Counted from the first letter of the stretch, positions 1-11,552 are shown. The stretch: 64,000 nucleotides of DNA from Cotesia glomerata (GCF_020080835.1 NC_058163.1:682001-746000); one strand, 5' to 3'. Notes: generated by a model not told the origin, from the sequence alone. Program-made: numbers and translations.

Positions 1-60
1 ACTTGTCAAGAGGTTAAGTTTGCTTTATTTTAAATTAGGTATTTTGGTGAGAGTAAAAGC

Positions 61-1260
61 AAGTTTTGCTAGAGAAGAAATAGGTAGAGAAGGGGATCGA
101 TTGAACCACTCGACTTAAAAAATCGAAAAAATGCATCAGCTCTTAGAATTAGATTCTATGTTAAACTCGGATATGATCAAAATTTGAAATCATTGCGATT
201 AATAAATTTTGAAAAATTGAGATTTTCTTATTTTTAGGCATGTAAACTTTTTTTTCGGCTGGTGACAAATTGTTTAATAATATTTCAATTTTTGAATTAA
301 TTGATAAAGTTTGAATTGTAGTAGTTGTATATACTTATACTTTATAATCCTCAACTTTGTTTATAGTGATATAATAGTTTATTTATTTATTATTTACTAT
401 TAATTGTTATAAAATTATATGGGGTCAATTGAACCAGCAGTCCCGGGGACGATTAAACCATACGGAGAAGCATGGGACATGCGCTTGCATCTTGACTCTA
501 CGTGAAAAATACTCAGGGAAATAACCTAACAATTTGATGAACTAAATTTATAATGAAAATTATTTTTAAATTGATTTTTAATTTATTTAATATAATATCT
601 GTGCATTAAAAATGTGCAATAGTAATATTAGCAAGTATCAATTAATATATTATTTATTAAAAGTTAGGGTTTGAGTTTTAAATATTATTGGTTGAATTGC
701 CCCCGAGCGGGGGTCAATTGAACCAATAGGCGCGTTTGGATATTAATAATTTTTAAAAATTCACATTGTTTATTGACTAATTTATTGATAATGATAGTAG
801 ACTTAACCATTCCAAAAAAAAAAATTATCATTTAGTTTTAATTCGAATAAAAAATTGCTAAACTTTTTTTAGTTCAATTGACCCTCTTCCTCTTCAGTTG
901 ACAATAATATTCAGTAAAGTTACATTATTTTTATATTAAATAATTAATGTACAAAATAAATTTTTAATAACTGTAAATACTTGAGTAATTCATGGAGAAA
1001 AAAAATTATTTTAGAAAAAATAAGCAATTTTTAAATAAGAAATTGATTAATTTTGTTTCGGGTTTGACGGATAAATTTCTCGCGGTATTTTTCAGATATC
1101 TAATTAAATATCAATTTACAAATAATACATTTTATCGCTCAAGCCTAAAAGTATTTTAATGGACTTAAAGTATCATTAATAAAATTAATTAAAGTACTGG
1201 TAATGAAACCACGGTTTTTACGAAATAGCCTTTTGACATGTCACAGATAATATATTAAAT
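61..1260. repeat. Repeat segment with GGTCAATTGAACCA motifs (copy A)
   Basis: AT-rich noncoding segment with several GGTCAATTGAACCA-like motifs (near 94, 421, 690-730 and 871). One is a ~40 bp near-palindrome around 687-726 with GC-rich arms. The segment recurs at 24,961-25,424 (partial), inverted at 25,663-26,830, and at 32,860-34,116. The outer motifs at ~88 and ~890 face each other, so they may be the inverted ends of a MITE. In the inverted copy at 25.7-26.8 kb it lies directly upstream of the signal-peptide exon at 27,022. Confidence 0.6.
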
Positions 1261-2360
1261 CGCGTTACTAAAACTATAAGGGCGTATCTCAAAATATACG
1301 CTTTTATGGTTCTGCAGAACCATAAGGGCGTATAAAAAATTTTTTTTTGCTCCAATCAATGTGATAATATTGAAAACATTAACATATATGGAAAAATCGA
1401 AAAAAAAATTTTTTTTTTGTGATACGCCCTTATGGTTTTAAGAAAACATTTTTCTAAAACCATAAGGGCGTATCCTATTTTTTCGGTTTATTATCAATTA
1501 TAGGTCGGAGTAAGAAAAAAAATTGCAAAGGTGATAGAAATTATCACTCCATAACTTAATTTATATCAACAAATATTTATTTGAGTGAAAAAACGAATGA
1601 AAAATTAAGAAAAAATAAATTCATAACAACTTGAGAACAATCGGTATGTCTTCAAGTTAATAAAATTAGCCTCAAAGTTTTTCAAAATTGATTTTTTTTT
1701 ACTTCAGATCTATTTACAATTAACAAAAGAGTTTTGTAAGCCATTTAGAACTGTAATTTTAAAAAAGTCAATCAAAAAAAACTTTGTTCTTGAGAATTGT
1801 TATGATTCTTCAATACCAATATCTTGAAGCAAGTTTGACGATCTAAATCATTTTTGTACATCAGGCACTGTCCCACAAAATATCATCAGTATTATCAAAG
1901 TTTAATTTTCAGCCATGGTCATAGTTTATAAATTTTTTTGTCATTATCTAGTTAAATAAAAAATTAAGAAATCTTTTTTTTTACTGTTATAATCTTAGAC
2001 ACAGATGATCCTGATGATAGAGATGGCATTGGAGTAATAACTCTGATGAATTTATTTTTCCTGAATTTTTTATTAGTTTTCTCACTTAGATAAATATTTG
2101 TTGACATAAATCAAGTTGTGGAGTGATATTCTATTATCTTTACAATTTTTTTTCTCACTCTGACCCATAATTGATAATAAACCGAAAAAACAGGATACGC
2201 CCTTATGGTTTTAGAAAAATGTTTTCTTAAAACCATAAGGGCGTATCACAAAAAAAAATTTTTTTTTCGTTTTTTCCATAGATGTTAATATTTTCAACAT
2301 TTTTACATTGATTGGAGCAAAAAAAATTTTTTTATACACCTTTATGGTTCTAGTAACGCG
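1261..2360. mobile_element. Foldback element with CGCGTTACTA ends (copy A)
   Basis: The element begins CGCGTTACTA and ends TAGTAACGCG. Its terminal inverted repeats are ~330 bp, with an extra ~43 bp in the left arm. Each arm holds smaller inverted pairs built on 'ATAAGGGCGTAT'. AAAT flanks both sides (1257-1260 and 2361-2364), which fits a 4-bp target duplication. There is no coding capacity, so it is a non-autonomous DNA transposon. The superfamily is not recognised. Confidence 0.75.
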
Positions 2361-3248
2361 AAATATATTAATTAATTTTTTTAACTAAACATTTTTTTCT
2401 AGTATATGGGTGATTCTCTGTAAGGATATTTTTTGCTGTCCCAGGTATTTTTTTATAAGAAAAATTTTTATTTTGTTACTAAAAAAAATTTATTACGAAA
2501 GTAAAAAAACATTTCTATTTAGAGCATTGAAAACTAAAATGGAATAAATTTTGGTTTTTTTGCTATAAATTGGTAAACCACCAAAATAACAGTCCCCTGG
2601 GCTGTCCCATTCCCAAAATAAAACTTTAAGATTAAATTTTAAGTTATTCATCCATAATATATAATTTGGTCCATAATGTTTATAAACTTAATGAGTTAAC
2701 TAACAATCTTCTTCAATAAAAAGTACCGAAAATTAATTTGTTTCATTAAATTCATTAAACCAAAGTTTGACCCAGGCATTTAAAGAACAGTCCCCTGCCA
2801 GAGGTTCAAAGCCAAAAAAAAAATCCAGCGTGTTATTTTACCCTTTGTAAGGTTTATAAGGACCTAACTAGCCTTGAGTTAATAACCATAGGGCTGTTAG
2901 CGCTTTATCGGCATTTTATTTAGTGTCAAAGCACCGTTTGTGCTGGAAATATGTGTCTGGGCCACTTCAAAACTCAGTCCCCTGGCGACTATTTTTATTT
3001 ATAATTTATTTATAAAATTGGATCCATAAGTCTTAATATTATTCTAATTAATGTAATCATTCATTGAGAACTTGAAAAGTTGAATGCATTGAAATAGTTT
3101 GCTTGATTTTTCTCAATTTGATAAAAAAAAAAAAACAGTCCCCTGTGATGTTATATGGCAAAAGATACACAAATATCGAAAAAGCAAAAATTAATTTGGC
3201 TGTTTATTTATTATGATTAAGCTGATAGTTTTGTAGCCCTTGTTAATT

Positions 3249-3387
3249 AGGTAGATTTCTTTAGAAATCTAACTATTGTAGCCGGTCTCATGTCTTAATT
3301 TTAATAAAATTTTGTCATAATATGTTTTATTTCATCGAGTAATGTCGAAAAATAGCATTGGCTCAAAAGTTTATATATGTATTTATG

Positions 3388-3483
<96 letters not shown>

Positions 3484-4214
3484 ATATAACGCGCCATGTC
3501 AGCAGGATTGCGCCCACAGTTCTCAACCGATCTTTATGAAATTTTGTGGACTTATTCTATGGATCAATACCAAGATCAAGTTCGAAGATGAGCAAAATCG
3601 GCTGGTTAGTTTTCGAGTTGTGGGTGTTTGAAAATTTTTTCATTTTCAAAAATTTTGAATTTTGTATATTTTGTGAAAATAATTTTCCAGGTGTAAAAAA
3701 GATAAAATCTATCTAATTTATCTTAAACTTCAGTTTATTACCTTCAATTTAAACTATCATTTGTCTAGTTTTGATGATTTTTAATTAATTCTGTGACTTT
3801 GAAAATTTGAAAAAATTTTTCAATAATTGTGTTTCGGCCCTTTTTCTTCACATAATTTTTAAGCCGTAAAGATAGCTTAAATCTATCAAATTTTCGTTAA
3901 AATTCATATAATTATCTTCAATTTGAGCTATTTTTCGTCGCTTTTTTCAATTTATTTCGTAGTTGGAAAAATTAAAAAAATAAGAATAAATTAATTTTAG
4001 CTTTTATCGTCAAATGACTTTCATTTCTTACAAATCCTATTTGTTAGGTAGATGTCTTTGATTATATATTTGTTGTAGTCGGTCTCATATCGTTATTTGC
4101 AAAAATATAATGAAAAAAAAATTTTAGGACATGACCTAGTCAATTTGATTTTTTTAATTAAATGTTCAATGGATGAAATCTACCTATCCATGTCGGGTAT
4201 GGCCGAATGGCGTT
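3249..4214. mobile_element. GTAGATTTC-family repeat, nested copy (copy A)
   Basis: The head is GGTAGATTTC with a facing GAAATCTA, followed by 'GTAGCCGGTCTCATG'. Then come an (AT)n tract, the block ATATAACGCG..TGTCAGCA, and a tail GAAATCTACC..GGCCGAATGGCG followed by a T-run. The same order of parts occurs at 10,386-11,344 and 11,345-12,970. Non-autonomous and of unknown class. Confidence 0.6.
3392..3480. repeat. (AT)n microsatellite
   Basis: An uninterrupted ~89-base AT dinucleotide run inside the GTAGATTTC-family repeat. The ORFs crossing it are artefacts of the dinucleotide. Confidence 0.95.
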
Positions 4215-4351
4215 TTTTTTTTTTCTAATAAAATCAAAAATAATTTGGTCGGATAATTTTGTACAGATTTAAGACGTCCTTACAGAGAATCACCCATATA
4301 ATTTTTATTGACTGCAATAAAACTAAATTTGTTAGTGAAATTATAAATTAA

Positions 4352-4357
4352 TTTATT
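4352..4357 (-). promoter_or_regulatory. SerRS polyadenylation signal
   Basis: The minus strand reads AATAAA about 66 bases after the SerRS stop codon at 4423-4425. This is a normal position for the poly(A) signal of a compact insect 3' UTR. The copy B equivalent is at 37,210-37,215. Confidence 0.6.
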
Positions 4358-4422
4358 GAACTACATAAAAAAGCAGTTACAAAAATTAAATGCGAGATTT
4401 TTAATTAATTATAAATAGCGAA

Positions 4423-4678
4423 TCACTTCGCCATGTTTTCTCGTTGTTTTTTCTGTTTCTTCGTCTCGGGTTTGTCAATAGGAGCGGGTTTGACAAAAGG
4501 AATCTCCTCGCGGTATTTTTCAGGCATCCAATATTTAAGCGCCGACGGAATTTTTATTCCCGTCTCCGTTTGGTTGACCTCCAAAATTGCGCAAATTACA
4601 CGTGTTGTCGCACACATCGTTGCATTTAGCATGTGCACGTAATCAACAGCTGTGTTCATTTTTTTGGTCTGTCCATAC
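4423..4678 (-). CDS. SerRS: Seryl-tRNA synthetase, exon 3 (copy A, intact)
   Basis: Last coding exon. It opens at a CAG acceptor (4679-4681), and its first base completes the arginine codon split from exon 2, giving R-Y-G-Q-T-K-K-M. It carries class II motif 3 ([17 protein letters not shown]), whose arginine binds ATP. It ends in a lysine-rich tail (KKQKKQREN) typical of animal cytosolic SerRS. The stop is TGA at 4423-4425. The reading frame is open throughout, unlike copy B, which has three indels here. With exons 1 and 2 the protein would be about 491 residues, slightly short of the ~514 of the human enzyme. Confidence 0.93.
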
Positions 4679-5224
4679 CTGAAAAAAAAAAATATTTATT
4701 TGTTCAATTGATAAAATATTATTTTAAAATTACAAAACTATAAAATTATTTAATTAATAATAAATATAAATTATTTTTTTTAATTTTATTAAAAAATTCA
4801 GTGCAATAATTTATAAATATTTTTAAATTAATTGTAATTTAAGAAAAAAAAAAAATGTAAAAGAGGCATTTTTAAATTCTGTAAAGTTAAAATTTAAATT
4901 AAAAATAATTTTACATACATATTAATGTTTACTTTTGATAATCACAAGTAATCTTTCCAACAACTGCTGATAATTTATTCTATTATATTTAATATTATAC
5001 TGAACTTTTTTTTTTAATGATTAATTATTATTTAAAGATGCATTACCAATAAATGGTATTATTTTTATGATATTTAAATTAGTAGTCACTTTACTATTTT
5101 AAAAATTATTTCAAACAAATAAATTTGTTACAGAAAATAGCATTTAAAATTTTTATGTAAATTTTGCTATAATTAATTTTCATATTTTTTTTATAAAAAT
5201 AAAAAAAATTATTATTTATATAAC
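4679..5224. other. AT-rich part of SerRS intron 2
   Basis: Nothing recognisable is seen beyond A/T homopolymers. The minus-strand acceptor at 4679-4681 has a short T-run upstream as its polypyrimidine tract. Confidence 0.6.
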
Positions 5225-6866
5225 TAGCAACCTTGCAGTCACTATGTGACTGCCGAGACATGTGAACTACAAATAAATAAAATTTTGCATTATTAAATAA
5301 TTAATTTTGTTAAATTGCACTGTACTTTCTTAAATATTGATGTTTTTAAAGATATAAGCTCATCTTGATGTTACACTCATCAAGAGCTTTCATTTGAGTA
5401 CCCACATGCATTTTTAATATATTTTTCAAATATACATATATATATAAATATATGAAAAATTGATGTTGGGACTCAAATGAAAGGTCTCGATGAGTGTAAT
5501 GTCGGGGTGAGCTTATATATTTAAAAATGTCGATAGTATACAAGATACAAGGTCTTTACTAAATAATTACTTTTGTTAAATTGCACTGTATTTTCTTGAA
5601 TATTGACATTTTTAAAGATATAAGCTCATCCCGATGTTACACTTATCAAGAGCTTTCATTTGAGTACCCACATGCATTTTTGATATATTTATGATATATA
5701 CATATATAGTATATATATAAATATATGAAATATATAAAAATGTGATGTGGGTACTCAAATGAAAGGTCTCGATGAGTATAATGTCGGGATGAGCTTATAT
5801 CTATGAAAATGTCAATAGTTGACAAAATACAGTGCCATTTCTTAACTACTGACATTTTTTAAGATATAAACTCATTTTGACGTTATACTCATCGAGACCT
5901 TTCATTTAAATACCCACATGACATTTTATATATATTTCATATAAGTGGTATTTGTAAAATATATAAATATATATATAAAATATATGAAAAATTAATGTGG
6001 GTACTCAAATAAAAGGTCTCGATGAGTGTAACATCGGGATGAGCTTATATTTTTAAAAATGTCAATAGTTCACAAAATACAATGTTATTACTTAACTACT
6101 GCCATTTTTTAAGATATAAACTCATTTCGATGTTACACTCATCGAGACCTTTCATTTAAGTACCCACATAGCATTTTATATATATTTCATATATATGGTA
6201 TTTGTGAAATATATAAATATATAAAATATATGAAAAATTGATGTGGGTATTCAAATGGAAGGTCTCGATGAGTGTAACATCAGGAATAGCTTATATCTTT
6301 AAAAATGTCAATAGTTCACAAGATGCAATGTTATTTCTTAATTACTGACATTTTTTAAGATATAAGCTCACCTCGACATTACACACATCAAGAGCTTTCA
6401 TTTGAGTATCCACATGCATATTTGATATATTTTTCATATATACATATATATAATATATATATTAATATACATATGTGTATATGTAGGATATATATAAGTA
6501 TATAAAAAATTGATGTGGGTACTCAAATGAAAGGTCTCAATGAATGTAACATCAAAATGTACTTATATTTTTAAAAATGTCAATAATTCTCAAAATACAA
6601 GATCATTTCTTAATTACTGACATTTTTCAAGATATAAACTCATTTCGATGTTACGCTCATCGAGACCTTTAATTTAAGTACCCACATGCATTTTTGATAT
6701 ATTTTTCATGTATACATATATACATATATATAATACATATAAATATATAAAATATATGAAAAATTGATGTGGGTCCTCAAATGAAAGGTCTCGATGAATG
6801 TAGCATCAGGATGAGCTTATATCGTTAAAAATCTCAATATTTCTCAAGATACAAGGTAATTTCTTA
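5225..6866. repeat. Palindromic array in SerRS intron 2 (copy A)
   Basis: Six head-to-head units of about 245 bp. Each unit is one large imperfect palindrome. A left half (TATAAGCTCATC..TGTTACACTCATCGAGACC..TTTGAGTACCCACAT) and an AT-rich centre are followed by the inverted half (ATGTGGGTACTCAAATG..GAGCTTATATC). Half-units vary (CATCAATTTTTCATAT or CATGCATTTTTGATAT) and are mixed within units. The outer left end (5225-5345) has CAGTCACTATGTGACTGCC..GTTAAATTGCACTGTA. The inverse of that end is at 10,110-10,209, beyond SerRS exon 2. Short ORFs in the array have no coding support. Confidence 0.85.
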
Positions 6867-6876
6867 ATATAATTAC

Positions 6877-7633
6877 CTAACAAGCAAACGCCTGGCTTGA
6901 TAATCCAGACAATTACTGCAAGAAACAAGCTCTCTAAAAGCTTTAGATCCCGGAAACCAGGCTTCGAGGTCCAACTTTTTCGAAGCAGCGTGATTCAATG
7001 CCCCCGAAACAATATTAACAATCCTATAAGGAATCCCCAGCTCCTGATAAAACTCCTCTGCATTAGCAATCATCTCGTCCATCATCTCCCAAGATTTATT
7101 ATCGTGCGGCGAGGTGAGGCAAAACTGCTCGACTTTATCAAACTGATGAACCCGGAAGATTCCTCGGGTGTTGCGACCATGAGAGCCGGCCTCTTTGCGG
7201 AAGCAAGTCGAGAACCCAGCGTACCTAATAGGCAACTCGCTCTCAGGGATCCACTCGTTGCGGTGAAAAGCCGCAATAGGCTGCTCCGAAGTAGCGATCA
7301 GATACTTCTCCTCGGTTTCTTCGCTGTCTCCGTCGCCTTTTCCGATCACCTTGTAGAGCTCTTCGTCAAATTGTGCCAGCTGGGCGACCTCCTGCATCGC
7401 GTCCTTCAGCATGAAAACGGAGTGTCCATAGGCTTGTACCCCTTAGCACTCAGTTTATTGATAGCCAGTTGGATCAGTGCGTGCTTTAAGTGTACTGCCG
7501 GACCGGTTAAGAAGTACCCTCGGCTTCCGGATACTGCTGCTCCTCTTTCGCCGTCCATTCCGTCGATCATCTGGATTAGGTCGAAGTGAGAGTATTTTTT
7601 TTCCGCTGTTGTGTCTCCGAATGTTCGCTCCAC
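6877..7633 (-). CDS. SerRS: Seryl-tRNA synthetase, exon 2 (copy A, one-base frameshift)
   Basis: Catalytic core of SerRS, which charges tRNA-Ser (and tRNA-Sec) with serine in the cytosol. Visible parts are a motif 1 region around GSRGYFL, the serine-binding TSEQP loop, motif 2 ([20 protein letters not shown]) and [13 protein letters not shown]. The acceptor CAG is at 7634-7636 and the donor AG|GTAATT at 6877/6876. Relative to copy B one A is missing from the run at 7414-7417, inside T-P-F-F-M. This frameshift splits the reading frame. In a homopolymer it is most simply a sequencing error. The exon is tightly flanked by palindromic arrays on both sides. Confidence 0.93.
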
Positions 7634-7654
7634 CTGGAATTTTTTTTTTTTTTA

Positions 7655-7926
7655 GTTAAATTGCACTGTACTTTCTTATCTATTGACGTTTTTGAAGATA
7701 TAAGCTCATCACGATTTTACACTCATCAAGAGCTTTCATTTGAGTACCCACATGCATATTTGATATATTTTTCATATATACATATATATAATATATATAA
7801 ATATAAAAAATATATGAAATATTGATGTGGGTACTCAAATTAAAGGTCTTGATGAGGGGAACATCGGGATGAGCTTATATCATTAAAAATGTCAATAGTT
7901 CGCAAGATACAAGGTAATTTCTTAAT
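7655..7926. repeat. Palindromic array unit next to exon 2 (intron 1, copy A)
   Basis: One full palindromic unit. It begins with the array's terminal sequence GTTAAATTGCACTGTA, 22 bases from the first base of exon 2, and ends with ACAAGGTAATTTCTTAAT at ~7922. The same terminal string lies 11 bases from the other edge of exon 2. Confidence 0.8.
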
Positions 7927-8029
7927 TATGTATTTAGAGATAGAGTATTTTACAAATTAATTATAAAAAAAAATGTTTTGTTAATTTTTACTTATAATTC
8001 TTGAATATGTAATTTTATTAAAATTTTAT

Positions 8030-8757
8030 TTTTTATTCATATCATTCTCACCGATAGTCAATTTATTAAGAGTATTTAAGCTGCATTCGAAAATACTCTA
8101 TTTCTAGATACATAATTAAGAAATGACTTAGTATCTCGTGAACTATTGACAATTTTGAAGATATAAGCTCATCTCGATGTTACAGTCATCGAGACCTTTC
8201 ATTTGAGTACCCATATCAATTTTTCATATATATTATATATATATATATATATATATTTCACAAATACCATATATATAAAATATATGAAAAATGCCATGTG
8301 GGTATTTAAATGAAAGGTCTCAATGAGTTTAACATCGAAATGAGTTTATATTTTACAAAATGTCAATAATTAAGAAATGACCTTGTATTTTCAGAAATAT
8401 TGACATTTTTAAAGATATAAGCTCATCCCGATGTTACACTCATCGAGACCTTTCATTTGAGTACCCATATCAATTTTTCATATATTTTTTATATTTATAT
8501 ATTTCACAAATACCATATATATAAAATATATGAAAAATGCCATGTGGGTATTTAAATGAAAGGTCTCAATGAGTTTAACATCGAAATGAGTTTATATTTT
8601 AAAAAATGTCAATAATTAAGAAATGACCTTGTATCTTGAGAAATATTGACATTATTAATAATATAAGCCAATCCCGATGTTACACTTATCGAGACCTTTC
8701 ATTTGAGTACCCACATCAATTTTTCATATATTTTATATATTTATATATATATTATAT
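8030..8757. repeat. Palindromic array continued (copy A)
   Basis: Two full palindromic units and the left half of a third. The third is cut by the element at 8758-10,007 and resumes at 10,008. A separate inverted pair, ATTTAGAGATAGAGTATTTT (~7931) facing AAAATACTCTATTTCTAGAT (~8089), brackets an AT-rich spacer before it. A relative of that bracket precedes the array at 56.3 kb. Confidence 0.75.
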
Positions 8758-10007
8758 CGCGTGACTAATGCAAAAAGGGCGCATAATTTTTTTTTTATTA
8801 CCAATCGACTAGTTGACATATTCTTCGTCGAAAAATCAAGCATTGATTACCTAAAGCTAAAAGGGCGTATGACTAATTATGCGCCCTTTTAGCTTTAGGA
8901 ATTTGAAAATTTTATGACCTAAAGCTAAAAGGGCTTATAAATTTTTTTTCTAAATTATTCATTAAAATGCTCATTTTTAGCCTAAAAATTAAAAAAAACG
9001 GTAGATTCAAACGAAAGAGACGTAGTCTAACTCAACATCCACTCTTTTAAAATAAAAATTAAAAATATTTTTAAAAAATTGCAAAATATGCGTGATTGTA
9101 TTAATTTATTTTTTATTTGAAAATTATTTCAATCCCATTAGTTTTCAATTAATTTAATTATCCATTGCTTGTATAAAAATAGTTAAAAATTATTATTTTT
9201 TCAATATTGTTTAAGTTCTTAAAAACAGCCGATCCCCTCTTTTTCTCGCGTCACACTCACTGCAAGAAAAAGTACTATCCTCGGTGCATTTAAGATTATA
9301 AAGCTATTAAAGTTTTATGTTTTTCTTTTAAACAAATGACAATTTTGAAAAAAAACACCCTGCTATACGAAATAGATAATTATAAAATTTATTACGTAGC
9401 AGAGCGTTTTTTTCAAAATTTTTCTTTGTCTAGAAGAGAAATATGAAGCTGCAATCGTACGCGAAAAGAACAAGATGACATTAGATATCATCCCGGATTA
9501 TACTGAGTAAAAAAAAATTTCAGATAGTAGTTAATATAATCCAGATTACAATGAGTATAATCCAGATATCACGCAGTATAATCTGGATTTTTTTAGCTAC
9601 TTTCTGAAATTTTTTTTCACCACAGATATCACTGAGTATAATCTGGGATGATACCCAGTGTCATCTTGTTCTTTCCGTGTAGGGACCGGCTGTTAAGAAA
9701 TTTTTTTTTTATTCATTAAACTTTTTTATTTTATGTCTTGTGAAGCTATTTATCAAAATTTTTTATAAAAACTTAAATTTTTTTTAGGTGCCCTTTTAGC
9801 ATTAGGCACTACTTTTTTAAAAGCTAAAAGGGCGCATGTCTTGAGTTACGCCCTTTTAGCTTTAGGATACTCGAATTTTTTTTTTTACAGATCTTTGTGT
9901 TTTGAGCGATTTTAAGAAGAATGGCAAAAAAAATTTTTTTTATGCGCCCTTTTAGCATGGATCCCTACTAACCTGTAGCTATACGCCCTTTTTGCATTAG
10001 TCTCGCG
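8758..10007. mobile_element. Foldback element with CGCG(T/A)GACTAATGC ends (copy A)
   Basis: Left end CGCGTGACTAATGCAAAAAG, right end the inverse of CGCGAGACTAATGCAAAAAG. Subterminal inverted pairs carry 'CTAAAGCTAAAAGGGCG'. It sits inside a palindromic array unit, with ATAT on both sides as a probable 4-bp target duplication. No ORF. It shares the CGCG terminus, the 4-bp duplication and the GGGCGTAT-type internal repeats with the 1261-2360 element, so the two look like families of one superfamily. Confidence 0.75.
9458..9681. mobile_element. MITE with TACRCGRAAAGAACAAG ends, nested (copy A)
   Basis: 224 bp. Inverted ends TACGCGAAAAGAACAAGATG and the inverse of TACACGGAAAGAACAAGATG. The interior repeats ATAATCC(A/G)GAT in both orientations. 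It lies inside the CGCG foldback element. No coding capacity. Confidence 0.7.
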
Positions 10008-10209
10008 ATATATATGTATATATGAAAAATATATCAAAAATGCATGTGTGTACTCAAATGAAAGCTCTCGATGAATGTAACATCAAGATGAGCTTATATC
10101 TTTAAAATCGTCAATATTCAAGAAAGTACAGTGCAATTTAACAAAAGTCATTATTCAATAAAACAAAATTCTATTTATCTATAGTTCACAAGTCACGGCA
10201 GTCACATAA
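10008..10209. repeat. Right half-unit and outer end of the palindromic array (copy A)
   Basis: Completes the unit interrupted at 8757, then ends with TACAGTGCAATTTAAC and a ~90 bp end (to CACGGCAGTCACATAAGTGC). That end is the inverted counterpart of the array's other edge at 5225-5345. Confidence 0.75.
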
Positions 10210-10385
10210 GTGCTAGTTTTTATTAATTATTTATTCATTAATTTATAACAAACAAAATTATTTAAAAAATTCCATCTTTAGAAGCTCTAAAAAACTATAA
10301 ATGCAATTTTTGAAAATTAATTTTCCTAGACTTAGTTTATTACTAAAAAAATTTTTTTATTTCTTTTAGTTTTAATTTCTTTTTA

Positions 10386-11344
10386 GGTAGATTTCGTAGA
10401 AATCTATTTATTGCATTGGTCCTTGTGTCGGAATTAACACGGAATTTTGTCATTTTATCTCTTAAGTAGTCGAGTAAAGCTCAAAATTAGCATTGGTTCA
10501 AAAGTTTATATATTTATCTATATATATATATATATATACATATGTAATATAACGCGGCTTGTGGAAACGATAGTGTCTACAATTCTCAACGGATTTAGAT
10601 GAAACTCGGTATACATATTATTTGGGTAATTACCTTGAACGAGTTCAAAGATGAGCAAAATCGGTCAATCAGTTTAGAAATGGCGGCCATTTAAAATTTT
10701 CAAAATAGTGAAAATCACGTCTTTGGTCACTTTATTGATGTATAACTTTTGATTGAACAGAGACAGCTAATTCTTGAAAAATTCATGTGATAGCTCATAA
10801 AATTACCTTTAATTTGACGTATATAACATTGACATTTTGACTATTTTCAGTTATTTTATCAAAGTTAAGAGTGCAACTGAACCATTTTCAGGTAATGTGT
10901 AGTACAACCGACTTATGAATGTTATTCTATCGAGAATTGTTAACAGACCCTAACGAAATTTAGTATATAGATTCCTAGGATAATTAGCTTGCATGAGCCA
11001 TAAAATGAGAGAAATTCGTTAATAAGTTTAGAAATGGTAGCTCCTCAAAATTATCAAAATAGTGAAAATCATGTTTTCGGTGACTTCATTGATGTATAAC
11101 TTTCGATTGAAAAGAGATTGCTAATTTTTGATAAATTTATGTGAAGCTCATGAAATCGCCTTCAATTTGACGTTTATAAAATTGACATTTTGACCATTTT
11201 TAGTTATTTTTTCAAATTTAAGAGTGCAATTGAACCATTTTTTAGGCAATGTGTAGTACAACCGACTTATGTACGTCGTTCTATCAAGAATTTCATTCAG
11301 TGAAATCTACCTTCTATTTCGGGTGTGACCGAATGGCGTTTTTA
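10386..11344. mobile_element. GTAGATTTC-family repeat, second copy (copy A)
   Basis: Same order of parts as 3249-4214: head GTAGATTTC/GAAATCTA, a short (AT)n at ~10,517-10,540, ATATAACGCGGCTTGT, then two related internal blocks with 'GTGTAGTACAACCGACTTATG', and the tail GAAATCTACC..GACCGAATGGCG. It abuts the next copy directly. Confidence 0.6.
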
Positions 11345-11462
11345 GTAGATTTTATAAAAATCTAACTATTGCAGCCGTCCTCATGGCGCAACTTTGAAAA
11401 AATTTAGTCGTTTTCTGACTCAGCTCGACAAACTGAGTCAGAAAATGTATATAGTTCAAAAG

Positions 11463-11476
11463 TTTATATATATATA

Positions 11477-11532
<56 letters not shown>
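11463..11532. repeat. (AT)n microsatellite
   Basis: About 70 bases of nearly pure AT dinucleotide with two TT interruptions, inside the third GTAGATTTC-family copy. Confidence 0.9.
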
Positions 11533-11538
<6 letters not shown>

Positions 11539-11552
11539 CATGCATAAAAACG

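Larger units (their letters stand above)
2403..4300. mobile_element. Element with TATATGGGTGATTC inverted ends (copy A)
   Basis: Ends are 24-bp perfect inverted repeats beginning TATATGGGTGATTCTCTGTA at 2403 and ending at 4300. A TA target duplication is possible because the ends read TATA. The interior repeats the motif CAGTCCCCTG at about 2589, 2788, 2968 and 3136. A second repeat (3249-4214) is nested inside. There is no credible ORF. The element lies just beyond the SerRS 3' end. Confidence 0.7.

Noticed and set aside
3342..3539. 65-residue ORF with a long I-Y repeat
   Set aside because: It is a translation of the (AT)n microsatellite. The matching ORF at 36,189-36,380 is the same artefact.
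5346..5855. Short ORFs repeated through the palindromic arrays (H-Y-T-H-R-D-L-S-F-E-type peptides)
   Set aside because: They appear in every half-unit because the DNA repeats. Frames end at the AT-rich centres and there is no start or splice context.
6897..7589. 230-residue plus-strand ORF
   Set aside because: Antisense shadow of SerRS exon 2, whose minus-strand product is clearly recognised. The same applies at 39,793-40,386.
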